DNA from: Bacteroidota bacterium
GTDB taxonomy: Bacteria > Bacteroidota > Bacteroidia > Chitinophagales > Chitinophagaceae
Length of the DNA: 35,359 nucleotides
NCBI GenBank assembly: GCA_030706735.1
Contig: JAUZNZ010000040.1
Coordinates: forward strand, 1-35,359
Direction of reading: 5' to 3'
Of this stretch, positions 1 to 9,247 are shown piece by piece. Both the position numbers and the translations under genes were made by a program. The notes beneath the pieces were generated by a model. It did not search any database and was not told the origin of the DNA. It saw nothing but the letters and a program-made list of their open reading frames with translations. Each line of letters begins with the position of its first letter. The stretch's first letter is position 1.

Positions 1-94
1 CCGCACCTACAGGATTTCTTCAGAATGCCCCTCTAGCTTGCGCGTGCACGACCATTCGTTCACCATAAATCATTCATCACCTAATCATCCAGCC

Positions 95-1135
95 ATGTCA
101 AGTCATCCAGCCATACGACGTCCCTTGTTCTTCGCTCTCGCCGCCCCCATTTTCGCCGCCCTGATTTGCCTGACCGGTCGCCCGGCTGCGGCACAATCGC
201 CTGCGGGGTACCATGTCAGCAAGACATTCAAGATCGCCAGTCCCGGCGGATGGGACTATATCGCCGCAGGTCCCGACAAACGACTCTATGTCTCGCACGG
301 AACGCAGGTGAATATCCTGGACGAGCGGACGGGTGATTCATTGGGATTCATCCCCAATACGACGGGCGTCCATGGGATCGCCTTCGATGGCGCAGGGAAG
401 GGCTATACCAGCAACGGCCGCCTGAATACGGTAACCGTATTCGATCTCAAAACGACGGCCGTCCTGCAACAGATCGCCACGGGCCAGAATCCCGACGCGA
501 TCATGTACGACACGTATTCAAAACGCATCATCACCTGCAATGGACGCAGTCATGACCTGTCGGTCATCGATCCCGCCACGGCGCAGGTGGTGGCTACCAT
601 TGCCCTTGAAGGCAAGCCCGAGACGGCCGTTTCGAATGGGACGGGCAGGATATTTGTCAATATCGAGGACAAGAGCCGGATCGCCGTCGTGGATATCGGC
701 GCAGGCAAGATCGTCGACAGCTGGTCCATCGCACCCGGCGAAGGTCCGACCGGACTCGCCATCGATACCAAAACGAATCGTCTGTTTGCCGGCTGCGACA
801 AGATGCTCATCGTCGTGGATGCAACAAATGGCGCCATCGTCGATAAGCTGCCCATCGGAGACGGATGCGACGGCGTCGGCTTCGATAGCAATCTCAAGCT
901 GGTTTTCGCCTCCTGCGGCGAAGGCAAGCTGTCGGTCATCAAAGAAGAATCCGCGACCTCTTTTAAGTCCCTCGGCGACGTACCCACCAAACGCAGCGCA
1001 CGCACGGTTGCCGTCGATGAGACGACGCACGAGGTCTTTCTGCCGGCTGCCGATACGGAACCTGCCGCCGCCGGGCAGCGTCCCAAAGTAATCCCCGGCA
1101 CGTTCCAGGTGCTGGTGGTCAGCAGGGGGAAATAG
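95..1135 (+). CDS. Exported YncE/YVTN-type beta-propeller protein
   Basis: Predicted 346-residue exported beta-propeller. The N-terminus has a basic n-region (HPAIRR), a hydrophobic stretch and an Ala-rich cleavage zone ending near RPAAAQ, a Sec signal peptide. The rest repeats a blade pattern of about 42 residues, visible as segments such as LSVIDPATAQVVATI, IAVVDIGAGKIVDSW and LIVVDATNGAIVDKL, each followed by a G-P-x-G/A-I-type turn. This is the YncE/40-residue YVTN class, whose members have mostly unknown roles in the periplasm or at the surface. I chose the ATG at 95; the frame is open from a TTG at 38, but the extension (HDHSF...) is not signal-like. It ends 66 bp before mmsA, so co-transcription with the pyrimidine operon is possible but unproven. 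Enzyme function cannot be assigned. Confidence 0.8.
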   Translation: MSSHPAIRRPLFFALAAPIFAALICLTGRPAAAQSPAGYHVSKTFKIASPGGWDYIAAGPDKRLYVSHGTQVNILDERTGDSLGFIPNTTGVHGIAFDGAGKGYTSNGRLNTVTVFDLKTTAVLQQIATGQNPDAIMYDTYSKRIITCNGRSHDLSVIDPATAQVVATIALEGKPETAVSNGTGRIFVNIEDKSRIAVVDIGAGKIVDSWSIAPGEGPTGLAIDTKTNRLFAGCDKMLIVVDATNGAIVDKLPIGDGCDGVGFDSNLKLVFASCGEGKLSVIKEESATSFKSLGDVPTKRSARTVAVDETTHEVFLPAADTEPAAAGQRPKVIPGTFQVLVVSRGK

Positions 1136-1169
1136 CGCCCGCAAACCTTCATAACATGCCCTATATCCG

Positions 1170-1202
1170 TTTTTTGTATTAAATTGTACTACATACAAAA
1201 AA
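1170..1202. promoter_or_regulatory. Inverted repeat overlapping the mmsA start
   Basis: A perfect 10-bp inverted repeat, TTTTTTGTAT (1170-1179) and ATACAAAAAA (1193-1202), is separated by 13 bp and its right arm includes the A of the mmsA ATG. It lies just upstream of the whole pyrimidine operon. Seen directly: the dyad and its position. Inferred: an operator for an unlinked regulator, or an RNA hairpin that masks the start codon. The arms are mainly A/T runs, so some symmetry could be chance. Confidence 0.4.
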
Positions 1203-2674
1203 TGGCCATGCGCGATAGTAAATACGGGCTTCTCAGGAATTTCATCAATGGACAGTTTGTGGACGCAGCCCCCGGACGGACCATGCCGGTGATCTCGCCC
1301 GGCGACGGGTCCCTCCTGGCGGACATGCCTTGTTCATCGGCTACCGATCTGAACATCGCCGTGGCCGCCGCACAAGCGGCATTCCCCAAATGGAGCCGCA
1401 TGCCCATCAAGGAGCGCGTGCAGGTCTTTTTCCGCTACAAATATTTGCTGGAAAAGAACCTGCAGGAGTTGGCCGCCCTGGTCAGTGAAGAGAATGGCAA
1501 GACCATGGGCGAGGCCATCGCCGAGGTCGAGAAATGCATCGAGCTCACCGAGTTCGCCACCTCCCTTCCCCAACTGGTGACGGGCGAAGTGCTGGAGGTC
1601 AGCCGGGGCGTCGAATGCCGCACCGAGCACGTTCCCCTTGGCGTCGTCGCCTCCATCGTTCCCTTCAATTTCCCCGCCATGGTGCCCAACTGGACCATCC
1701 CCAATGCGCTGGCGCTGGGCAATTGCATGATCATGAAACCCTCCGAAAAGGTGCCCATCAGCGTGACCCGGATCGCTGTCCTGCTGAAGGAGGCGGGACT
1801 TCCGGATGGCGTGTTCAATATTGTCAACGGAGACAGCGAGATCGTTCAGGAGATCTGCGACCATCCGGCCATCGAGGCCGTCTCCTTCGTCGGCTCGACA
1901 AAAGTGGCCAAACTCGTCTATCAGCGCGCAACACAAAGCCTGAAGCGATGCCTGGCGCTGGGCGGCGCAAAGAACCACCTGCTCGTATTGCCGGACGCCA
2001 AACCGGATATGACCGCCCAGAACGTCGCCGCCTCGATGAGCGGCTGCGCGGGACAGCGTTGCATGGCGGCTTCGGCCATGGTGGCGGTAGGCCAGGTGGA
2101 TTCCATCGTCGATAAGATCTGTGAGGAGGCGCGCAAGATCGTTCCCGGCAAGAACCTGGGCGCGGTCATCAATAAGGAATCCAAAGAGCGTATAGAACGA
2201 TATATTACGGAAGCCGAACAGCAGGGCGCGCGCATCCTCGTCGATGGCCGCGGCGCAAAGGTGGCCGGAAAGGAAAACGGCACCTACGTCGGTCCGACCG
2301 TGATCGATCATGTGCAACCCGGCATGGCCGTGGCCGTGGAAGAGATCTTCGGACCGGTGATCAGCATTATGCGGGTCGACACCCTGGACGAGGCGTTGGA
2401 GATCGAGAACTCCAGCTCATACGGGAACGCCGCCTCCGTATTCACCCAGAATGGCGGCTACGCCCGATATGTGATCGACAGGGCCAGCGCGGGCATGATC
2501 GGCGTAAATGTCGGCGTGCCCGTTCCCCGCGAACCCTTTTCCTTCGGCGGCTGGAACGAAAGCAAATTCGGCGTCGGAGATATCACCGGCAAAAGTTCCA
2601 TCGAGTTCTGGACACGCCTGAAAAAGAGCACCGTGAAATGGAATCCCGAGGCCGGCGTGAACTGGATGAGCTAG
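1202..2674 (+). CDS. mmsA: CoA-acylating methylmalonate/malonate-semialdehyde dehydrogenase
   Basis: Oxidises malonate semialdehyde (from uracil via beta-alanine) to acetyl-CoA, or methylmalonate semialdehyde (from thymine) to propionyl-CoA, with NAD and CoA, releasing CO2. The 490-residue protein is a full-length aldehyde dehydrogenase. It shows the oxyanion Asn156 in PFNFP, the catalytic Cys287 in GCAGQRC, and LGGAKNH at 253-259, where the general-base Glu of ordinary aldehyde dehydrogenases is replaced by Asn, a hallmark of the CoA-dependent MMSDH group. The C-terminal part has the EEIFGPV motif. ATG 1202 is preferred over the upstream TTG at 1184; ATG 1208 is also possible. It is the first gene of the pyrimidine operon. 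An inositol (IolA) or valine role is biochemically possible, but the neighbours point to pyrimidines. Confidence 0.93.
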   Translation: MAMRDSKYGLLRNFINGQFVDAAPGRTMPVISPGDGSLLADMPCSSATDLNIAVAAAQAAFPKWSRMPIKERVQVFFRYKYLLEKNLQELAALVSEENGKTMGEAIAEVEKCIELTEFATSLPQLVTGEVLEVSRGVECRTEHVPLGVVASIVPFNFPAMVPNWTIPNALALGNCMIMKPSEKVPISVTRIAVLLKEAGLPDGVFNIVNGDSEIVQEICDHPAIEAVSFVGSTKVAKLVYQRATQSLKRCLALGGAKNHLLVLPDAKPDMTAQNVAASMSGCAGQRCMAASAMVAVGQVDSIVDKICEEARKIVPGKNLGAVINKESKERIERYITEAEQQGARILVDGRGAKVAGKENGTYVGPTVIDHVQPGMAVAVEEIFGPVISIMRVDTLDEALEIENSSSYGNAASVFTQNGGYARYVIDRASAGMIGVNVGVPVPREPFSFGGWNESKFGVGDITGKSSIEFWTRLKKSTVKWNPEAGVNWMS

Positions 2675-2726
2675 CGCGCCCGCCCTCCCAACCGTCCCAT
2701 CCGATCAATACCAAAATCATTATACC

Positions 2727-4082
2727 ATGCCCGAAAAAGCCACACTATCCGAAGCGCAGGAGATTATTCAGGATAACCTGGACTACACCCTGTTTTCCTG
2801 GAGCAAGCAAAAAGGGATCGCACCCATTGCTGTGCGGCATGCCGAAGGAGTTTACCTCTATGATTATGACGGCAAGCGCTACCTCGACTTTTCCTCCGGT
2901 CTCATCAACGTGAATATCGGACACGGGAACCAGCGGGTGACCGACGCCGTCGTACGCCAGATGCAAGAGGTCTGCTATGTCACGCCCAGCTGCGTCACCA
3001 GGGCCCGCGGCGAATTGGGCAAACGGCTGGCGGAGATCACGCCTGGCAATCTCAAAAAGACCCTCTTCACCGTATGTGGGGCCACCGCGATAGAGAACGC
3101 CGTCAAACTCGCGCGCCTCTACACCGGCCGGCACAAGATCATTGCCCGCTACCGCGCTTTCCATGGCTCCTCCTATGGCGCCATGACGGCGGGCGGAGAC
3201 CCGCGCAAGCTGCCCGCCGACGCCCAGCAGGCGCCGAATTTCGTGCACGTCGAAGACCCCTATTGCTATCGATGTCCATGGGGTAAAGAGATCACGTCCT
3301 GCTCCCGCGAATGCGTGAGCCATATCGAACGCGTCATCGAATTCGAAGGGCCGGAGAACGTCGCTGCCATCCTCATGGAAGGGGAAAGCGGGTCATCAGG
3401 CTGCATCAAATACCCGCCCGACTACCTGCAAAAGGTCAGGGCGCTCTGCGATAAGTACGGCATCCTGCTGATCGCCGACGAGGTCATGAGCGGCTTCGGA
3501 CGGACAGGCAAATGGTTCGCCTCCGAACTGCATGGCATCGTCCCCGATATGATCGCTACCGCCAAAGGCATCACCGCCGGCTACCTGCCGCTGGGCGCCC
3601 TGATCGTGACCGATAAGATCGCCGATCATTTCAACGACCGGGTGCTTTGGCTCGGCCTGACCTATTCCGCCCATCCCGTGGCCTGCGCCGCAGGCGTGGA
3701 AGTACTGAAGATCTACGAGGACGAGAACCTGATCGAAAATTGCGCCGAAATGGGCCGCTATGTGGAGAAGCGCGTCGCAGAACTCAGGAAGATCCATCCC
3801 TGCATCGGTGATTTCCGCAATACCGGCCTGCTCGGTTGCCTCGAATTGGTCAAGAACCGGACGACGAAGGAGCCGATGGCGCCATTCAATGCCAAGCCCG
3901 AAGAGATGGCCGTCATGAACCAGGTCGCGGGTAAATTAAAACAGTTGGGCATGTATGCCTTCGTTCGCTGGAACTATGTGTTTATCGCCCCGCCACTGAG
4001 CATCACAAGAGATCAAATCGACGAAGGACTCGCCATCATCAGCGAGGCGTTGCGCATCGCCGATGCACAGGTCAATGATTAA
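2727..4082 (+). CDS. Class III aminotransferase, probable beta-alanine/beta-aminoisobutyrate aminotransferase
   Basis: PLP-dependent class III (ornithine/GABA type) aminotransferase of 451 residues, the usual full length. Visible elements are the cofactor-binding CGATAIENAVKLAR segment near 118-130, the IADEVMSGFGRTG segment with Asp251 contacting the pyridine nitrogen, and Lys280 in TAKGITAGYLPLG as the Schiff-base lysine. A four-cysteine stretch (C180, C183, C192, C196, in the form CxxC-x8-CxxxC) resembles one I recall in taurine/beta-alanine:pyruvate aminotransferases. In this operon the natural job is transamination of beta-alanine or 3-aminoisobutyrate to the semialdehyde that MmsA consumes. 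The amino acceptor (pyruvate or 2-oxoglutarate) cannot be read from sequence. The gene follows mmsA after 52 bp and precedes the permease by 8 bp. Confidence 0.88.
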   Translation: MPEKATLSEAQEIIQDNLDYTLFSWSKQKGIAPIAVRHAEGVYLYDYDGKRYLDFSSGLINVNIGHGNQRVTDAVVRQMQEVCYVTPSCVTRARGELGKRLAEITPGNLKKTLFTVCGATAIENAVKLARLYTGRHKIIARYRAFHGSSYGAMTAGGDPRKLPADAQQAPNFVHVEDPYCYRCPWGKEITSCSRECVSHIERVIEFEGPENVAAILMEGESGSSGCIKYPPDYLQKVRALCDKYGILLIADEVMSGFGRTGKWFASELHGIVPDMIATAKGITAGYLPLGALIVTDKIADHFNDRVLWLGLTYSAHPVACAAGVEVLKIYEDENLIENCAEMGRYVEKRVAELRKIHPCIGDFRNTGLLGCLELVKNRTTKEPMAPFNAKPEEMAVMNQVAGKLKQLGMYAFVRWNYVFIAPPLSITRDQIDEGLAIISEALRIADAQVND

Positions 4083-4090
4083 ACCGCTTT

Positions 4091-5584
4091 ATGCCGATGA
4101 ACCCAATGCCCGATCGATCACCCGCCAATTCCTTATACAGCGAGGACCTCGCGCCGATACCCCTGTCCAAACGGACCTGGACGACCTGGAACTACGCCGC
4201 GCTTTGGATCAGCATGAGCCTCTGCATTCCCACCTATATGCTGGCCAGTTCGCTGATCGGCGGGGGAATGAACTGGTGGCAGGCCATCGGGACCATCTTC
4301 CTCGGGAATTCGATCGTACTCATACCCATGATCCTGAACGGACGCGCCGGCGCGAAATACGGCATACCCTTTCCCGTTTTCGCCAGGGCCAGCTTCGGCG
4401 TCCGAGGCGCCAATCTGCCCGCCATGCTCCGCGCCATCGTGGCTTGCGGCTGGTTCGGCATTCAAACCTGGATCGGCGGCTTTGCCCTCTACCAGATGCT
4501 GCGACTCTGGATCCCTTCCCTCGAACGCCTTGCTCCGGTATTCCCGGCGTCCTGGGGATTGGCTACCGGCCCGGCGATCTGCTTCCTCCTGTTCTGGCTG
4601 CTGAATATGTGGGTCGTCTGGCTCGGCGTGGACAGCATCAAAAGACTCCTCGTGTTCAAGGCGTTCTTCCTTCCCCTGGCGGCATTGGCCTTGTTGTACT
4701 GGGCGATCAGCCATGTGCACGGCGGTCTGGGGCCCGTCCTGGCACAGCCTTCGAAATTCAATTCTCCCGGCGCCTTCTGGGCCTTCTTCATGCCGGGACT
4801 CACCGGCATGGTGGGCTTCTGGGCGACGCTCTCCCTGAATATTCCCGATTTCACCCGCTATGCCGTGAACCAGCGGGCACAGGTCAGGGGCCAGGCGATC
4901 GGCCTCCCCCCATCGATGACCCTATTCGCCTTCATCGGAGTGGTCGTCACCTCGGCGACGACGATCATCTACGGTACCACCATCTGGGACCCGGTCGTAC
5001 TGGCCGGTAAGTTCGACAGCAAGATCCTCGTCAGCCTCGCCATGATCGCCGTGACGATCTCGACCCTCGCCACCAATATCGCCGCCAATATCGTCAGCCC
5101 GGCCAATGACTTCGCTAACCTTTCTCCTTCCCGCATCAGTTTCCGGACCGGCGGCCTGATCACCGGGATCGTCGGCATCCTGATCTTCCCCTGGAAATTG
5201 GTGGCCGATCCCGGAGGATATATCTTCACCTGGCTTGTCGGCTATTCCAGCCTGCTCGGACCCGTGGGCGGCATCATGATCGCAGACTATTATTTCAGAC
5301 GTCGACAGGAGTTATCTGTTGACGATCTGTATAGTACACAAGGTATTTATCATTTTACAGGAGGCATTAACTATACCGCGATCGCTTGCCTCCTGCTGGG
5401 GATCGCGCCGAATATCCCCGGATTTCTGACGACCGTTGGCCTGGTTGGCCACGACAGCTTTCCCCTATGGATGCAAAACATCTATAGTTATGCCTGGTTC
5501 GTCGGGTTCCTGCTGTCCGGAGCGAGCTATACCCTCTTGTCCAAAACCTACAAAATGAAGTTCAACTATGCCTCTGCTGATTAA
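4091..5584 (+). CDS. NCS1-family nucleobase/allantoin permease
   Basis: A 497-residue inner-membrane symporter with about 12 hydrophobic segments and the layout of the NCS1 (Mhp1/FurE/PucI) family. The N-terminus has the family motif around PLSKRTWTTWNYAALWIS. Substrate-pocket segments typical of the family are present: CGWFGIQTWIGG in TM3, WATLSLNIPDFTRYA in TM6, and the Asn-rich ATNIAANIVSPANDFANL in TM8. In this operon it most probably imports uracil, thymine or a related ring such as a hydantoin or allantoin; the family alone does not settle which. Start ATG 4091 lies 8 bp after the aminotransferase stop, and its 3' end overlaps the dihydropyrimidinase start by 17 bp, consistent with translational coupling. 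Confidence 0.9.
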   Translation: MPMNPMPDRSPANSLYSEDLAPIPLSKRTWTTWNYAALWISMSLCIPTYMLASSLIGGGMNWWQAIGTIFLGNSIVLIPMILNGRAGAKYGIPFPVFARASFGVRGANLPAMLRAIVACGWFGIQTWIGGFALYQMLRLWIPSLERLAPVFPASWGLATGPAICFLLFWLLNMWVVWLGVDSIKRLLVFKAFFLPLAALALLYWAISHVHGGLGPVLAQPSKFNSPGAFWAFFMPGLTGMVGFWATLSLNIPDFTRYAVNQRAQVRGQAIGLPPSMTLFAFIGVVVTSATTIIYGTTIWDPVVLAGKFDSKILVSLAMIAVTISTLATNIAANIVSPANDFANLSPSRISFRTGGLITGIVGILIFPWKLVADPGGYIFTWLVGYSSLLGPVGGIMIADYYFRRRQELSVDDLYSTQGIYHFTGGINYTAIACLLLGIAPNIPGFLTTVGLVGHDSFPLWMQNIYSYAWFVGFLLSGASYTLLSKTYKMKFNYASAD

Positions 5585-6965
5585 AGAAGGCCGGGTCATC
5601 ACGGTTTCGGATGATTTCATCGGCGACGTATTTATCGAAGGAGAAACGATTTCCGCGATCGGCCGCGACCTGTCCGGCCGCCTTTCAATTCCCGCCGGTA
5701 CGACCGTCCTCGATGCGAAGGGCCTCCTGGTCATGCCCGGAGGCGTCGACCCGCACGTTCACCTCGATATGCCGTTCATGGGCACCTTCTCGAGCGATAC
5801 CCATGAGACCGGCACCAGGGCCGCCCTCTTCGGAGGCACGACGACCGTCATCGATTTCGTTTTGCAGAAGCAGGGTCATACGCTCAAGGAGGCGCTGGCC
5901 GAATGGAACGGACGGGCGGAAGGCACGGCCGTCGGAGATTACAGCTTTCACATGGCCGTGACGGATTTCAATCAAACGACCCGGGAAGAGATAAAAGAAA
6001 TGATCCAGCGGGAGGGCATCACGTCTTTCAAGACCTTCATGGCCTACAAGGGCGCCCTGATGATCGACGACCGCCAAATGGTTGCCCTCATGGAGGAAGT
6101 TCGACTCCAGGGTGGTCTCGTCACCGTTCACGCCACCAACGGCGATATGATCGATTACCTGACCGCCAAACACCGGGAGGAGGGCAAGCTCACCCCCTTG
6201 TATCATTATCTTTCCCAGCCGGAGGTGACAGAGGCCGAGGCATCGGGCCGCTTTGCCGACATGGCTGACTATACGGGCTGCCCGGGCTATATTGTGCACC
6301 TGACCTGTGAAGGGGCGCTTAACGCCGTTCGGGATGCCACCCGCCGGAATCAGCACCTTTTTGTCGAGACCTGCATCCAATACCTGCTCCTGGATGCCTC
6401 GCTCTACACGAACGACTTCGAAGGCGCCAAATGGGTCATGAGCCCACCCCTGCGGCAAAAAAAGGACCAGGCAGCGCTCTGGGCCGGCATCAACCAGGGG
6501 CTCGTCAACGTCGTGGCCACCGATCATTGTCCGTTCTTCTGGGAGCAGAAGCTGATGGGGGTTAACGATTTTTCGAAGATCCCCAACGGACATCCGGCCA
6601 TCGAGAACCGCATGGAACTATTGTTTAGCGAAGGCGTTAATAAGGGAAGGATCAGCCTGAACAAGTTTGTCGAAGTGGCTTGTACCAACCCGGCAAAAAT
6701 ATTCGGCATGTTCCCCCGCAAAGGCGTCCTGGCGCCAGGCAGCGACGCCGACATCGTACTCATCGATCCGGATAAACGCCATACCCTGTCCGTCGGGACG
6801 CAGCACATGAACGTAGACTACTCCGCCTATGAGGGCTGGGAGTTGACCGGCAAGGTGGAAAAGGTGATCCTGCGCGGCCAGCTCGCCATCGACCGTGGAA
6901 AATGCCTGCTACCCAAAGGCTATGGGAAATTCATTCGCCGGGCGAAGGTCAGCGCGATGATCTAA
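5568..6965 (+). CDS. hydA: Dihydropyrimidinase (D-hydantoinase family)
   Basis: Zinc-dependent cyclic amidohydrolase of 465 residues that opens 5,6-dihydrouracil or dihydrothymine to the N-carbamoyl-beta-amino acid. All binuclear-metal ligands are visible: His63 and His65 in DPHVHLD, the carboxylated Lys155 in TSFKTFMAYK, His188 in TVHATNGD, His244 in VHLTCEGA and Asp319 in VATDHCPF. Tyr160 of FMAY matches the gate tyrosine of the hydantoinase pocket. The C-terminus has the usual beta-strand extension (DADIVLIDPDKRHTLS). The ATG at 5568 overlaps the permease gene by 17 bp. Sequence alone cannot separate hydantoinase from dihydropyrimidinase, but preT and preA in the same operon make the latter the natural call. 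Confidence 0.93.
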   Translation: MPLLIKEGRVITVSDDFIGDVFIEGETISAIGRDLSGRLSIPAGTTVLDAKGLLVMPGGVDPHVHLDMPFMGTFSSDTHETGTRAALFGGTTTVIDFVLQKQGHTLKEALAEWNGRAEGTAVGDYSFHMAVTDFNQTTREEIKEMIQREGITSFKTFMAYKGALMIDDRQMVALMEEVRLQGGLVTVHATNGDMIDYLTAKHREEGKLTPLYHYLSQPEVTEAEASGRFADMADYTGCPGYIVHLTCEGALNAVRDATRRNQHLFVETCIQYLLLDASLYTNDFEGAKWVMSPPLRQKKDQAALWAGINQGLVNVVATDHCPFFWEQKLMGVNDFSKIPNGHPAIENRMELLFSEGVNKGRISLNKFVEVACTNPAKIFGMFPRKGVLAPGSDADIVLIDPDKRHTLSVGTQHMNVDYSAYEGWELTGKVEKVILRGQLAIDRGKCLLPKGYGKFIRRAKVSAMI

Positions 6966-6992
6966 CTGCTCAACCAAAAAAATAAATCACTC

Positions 6993-7859
6993 ATGTCGAG
7001 AATCATCAAATCAGGTCTTATTCAAATGAGCCTTCCGAAGACGGAAGGCGAAGGAACGATCGAAGAGATCAAGTCAGCCATGGTGCAGAAACATATCCCT
7101 TTCATCGAGGCGGCAGGCAAACAGGGCGTGCAGATCCTCTGCCTGCAGGAAATTTTCAATACGCCCTATTTCTGCCCGGGACAGGACCGCTCCTGGTACA
7201 AATCCGCCGAAACGGTTCCGGGACCGACAACCGAAATGATGGCCGCATACGCACATAAATACAATATGGTGATGATCGTTCCGATCTATGAGATGGAACA
7301 GCCCGGCGTGCTGTACAATACGGCGGCGGTCATCGACGCCGATGGGACCTACCTGGGCAAATATCGCAAGAACCATATTCCGCATACCTCCGGGTTCTGG
7401 GAAAAGTTCTTCTTCAAGCCCGGCAATCTCGGCTACCCGGTGTTTCAAACCCGCTACGCGAAGGTCGGCGTATACATCTGTTACGACCGGCACTTTCCCG
7501 ATGGCGCGCGCTGCCTGGGGCTGAATGGCGCGGAGATCGTTTATAACCCCTCTGCCACCGTGGCCGGGCTCTCCCAATACCTGTGGAAGCTGGAACAACC
7601 GGCGCACGCCGCAGCCAATGGCTACTTCATGGGTTGCATCAACCGGGTAGGCGAAGAAAGGCCCTGGAACCTCGGCAGGTTCTACGGCTCATCCTACTTT
7701 GTCGACCCCCGCGGCCAGATTATCGCCCAGGCTTCGGAGGACAAGGATGAGCTGCTGGTGGCCAGCTTCGACCTCGACATGATCGAAGAGGTCCGGAGCG
7801 TATGGCAGTTCTTCAGAGACCGGCGGCCGGAAACCTATGGAAAACTGACGGAGCTATGA
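6993..7859 (+). CDS. Beta-ureidopropionase (N-carbamoyl-beta-alanine amidohydrolase)
   Basis: Nitrilase-superfamily carbon-nitrogen hydrolase of 288 residues, close to the usual bacterial length. It should cleave N-carbamoyl-beta-alanine (or the thymine-derived analogue) to the beta-amino acid, CO2 and ammonia. The Glu-Lys-Cys catalytic triad is visible as Glu53 (CLQEIFNTPYF), Lys126 (KYRKNHIP) and Cys163 (VYICYDRHFPDGAR). The CYDRHFP context is characteristic of N-carbamoyl amino acid amidohydrolases and beta-ureidopropionases. The start ATG 6993 follows the dihydropyrimidinase stop by 27 bp. N-carbamoylputrescine amidase is a close relative and an alternative, but the operon supports the third step of pyrimidine reduction. 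Confidence 0.9.
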   Translation: MSRIIKSGLIQMSLPKTEGEGTIEEIKSAMVQKHIPFIEAAGKQGVQILCLQEIFNTPYFCPGQDRSWYKSAETVPGPTTEMMAAYAHKYNMVMIVPIYEMEQPGVLYNTAAVIDADGTYLGKYRKNHIPHTSGFWEKFFFKPGNLGYPVFQTRYAKVGVYICYDRHFPDGARCLGLNGAEIVYNPSATVAGLSQYLWKLEQPAHAAANGYFMGCINRVGEERPWNLGRFYGSSYFVDPRGQIIAQASEDKDELLVASFDLDMIEEVRSVWQFFRDRRPETYGKLTEL

Positions 7860-7885
7860 CCGCTCCCGATCCAAATGAATGACAC

Positions 7886-9247
7886 ATGATATCCAATAAC
7901 AGACTGACGGCAGAAGAGTACGAACAGAACTTCAGCGACATCCATCCCCCGTTTGAAACCAGGGACGCCGCGCTGGTGGAGGCTAACCGCTGCCTGTTCT
8001 GTTATGACGCCCCATGCACCAAGAGCTGCCCGACCCATATCGACGTGCCCAAATTCATCAAGCAGATAGTAACGGACAATATCAGGGGTTCGGCCCATAC
8101 CATTCTCAGTTCAAACATCATGGGCGGTGGCTGCGCCAGGGTCTGCCCGGTGGAAAAGCTTTGCGAAGGCGCTTGCGTATATAATCTGATGGAAGAGGAA
8201 GCCATTTCCATCGCGCGCCTGCAACGGCATGCCACGGAAAGGGCTATCCGCGAAAAATGGCCGCTCTTCAGGCGCAAACCCGCCACAGGCAAAAAGGTGG
8301 CCGTCATCGGCGCGGGGCCGGCGGGCCTTAGCTGCGCACACGTTCTCTCCCGCGAAGGCATCGATGTCACCATCTTCGAAAAGGAGAGTAAAGGCGGAGG
8401 GCTCATGACCTATGGCATCGCCGCCTACAAGGTCACCCCGCAATTCTGCCAGGAGGAGGTCGACTATATCACGTCCCTGGGCGGCATTCAGATCGAATAC
8501 GGCCGCGAGCTCGGCCGTCATCTCAGCCTCGATGCCCTGCGCAGGGATTTCGACGCCGTATTTCTGGGCTTCGGCGTGGGGCTGGCCCGGCAGTTGGAGA
8601 TACCCGGCGAATCCCTGGAAGGCGTAGTGGACGCGATCCGCTTCATCTACGATATCCGCAGCAAAGGCTATCCCACGGTCCCCGTCGGCGACAAGGTCGC
8701 GGTGATCGGGATGGGCATGACGGCGATCGACGCCGCCACCCAGGCAAGACGCCTCGGCGCAAAAGAAGTGACGCTGGTTTACCGCCGGACGCAGGAGGAA
8801 ATGCCCTGTACCGAGGTAGAACTCGATATCGCCAAGTCCGACGGATGCCGCATCGTTTGGCTCGCGACTCCTAAAGAGATCACCGGTTCAGGCGGCAAAG
8901 TGACCCAGTTGGTCTGTCGTATCATGGAACTCGGCGATCGCGACGCAAGCGGTCGACGCTCACCGGCCGACACCGGTCAGACCCTGACCCTCGACGTGGA
9001 TATGGTCATCAAGGCGGCGGGCCAGATCCCCTATTCCGCACTGGTACAGGCGGACGGTCTGGCCAACACAAACGGCAGGATCAGCGCCGACAAACAGGGC
9101 GTCACCTCCCTCGCCGGCGTCTTCGCCGGAGGCGACTGCGTAAACGGCGGAAAGGAAGTGGTGGATGCGGTACAGGCAGGAAAGCACGGCGCCGCCGCGA
9201 TCCTGCAATATTTGAATGTTCCCGTGAATGTTCCCGCTTCGTCCTGA
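7886..9247 (+). CDS. preT: NAD-dependent dihydropyrimidine dehydrogenase, PreT subunit
   Basis: The 453-residue electron-input subunit of bacterial dihydropyrimidine dehydrogenase, homologous to the N-terminal half of mammalian DPD and to the glutamate synthase small subunit. Eight cysteines for two [4Fe-4S] clusters are at 36, 39, 44, 48 and at 83, 87, 93, 97. An FAD Rossmann motif, AVIGAGPAG, is near 139-147, and a second dinucleotide motif, AVIGMGMTAIDAA, near 272-284 binds NAD(P)H. PreT passes electrons to PreA. The gene follows the amidohydrolase by 26 bp and precedes preA by 48 bp. The last codons contain a perfect 12-bp tandem duplication (9213-9236) that encodes the repeated NVPV/NVPA tail. 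Confidence 0.93.
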   Translation: MISNNRLTAEEYEQNFSDIHPPFETRDAALVEANRCLFCYDAPCTKSCPTHIDVPKFIKQIVTDNIRGSAHTILSSNIMGGGCARVCPVEKLCEGACVYNLMEEEAISIARLQRHATERAIREKWPLFRRKPATGKKVAVIGAGPAGLSCAHVLSREGIDVTIFEKESKGGGLMTYGIAAYKVTPQFCQEEVDYITSLGGIQIEYGRELGRHLSLDALRRDFDAVFLGFGVGLARQLEIPGESLEGVVDAIRFIYDIRSKGYPTVPVGDKVAVIGMGMTAIDAATQARRLGAKEVTLVYRRTQEEMPCTEVELDIAKSDGCRIVWLATPKEITGSGGKVTQLVCRIMELGDRDASGRRSPADTGQTLTLDVDMVIKAAGQIPYSALVQADGLANTNGRISADKQGVTSLAGVFAGGDCVNGGKEVVDAVQAGKHGAAAILQYLNVPVNVPASS

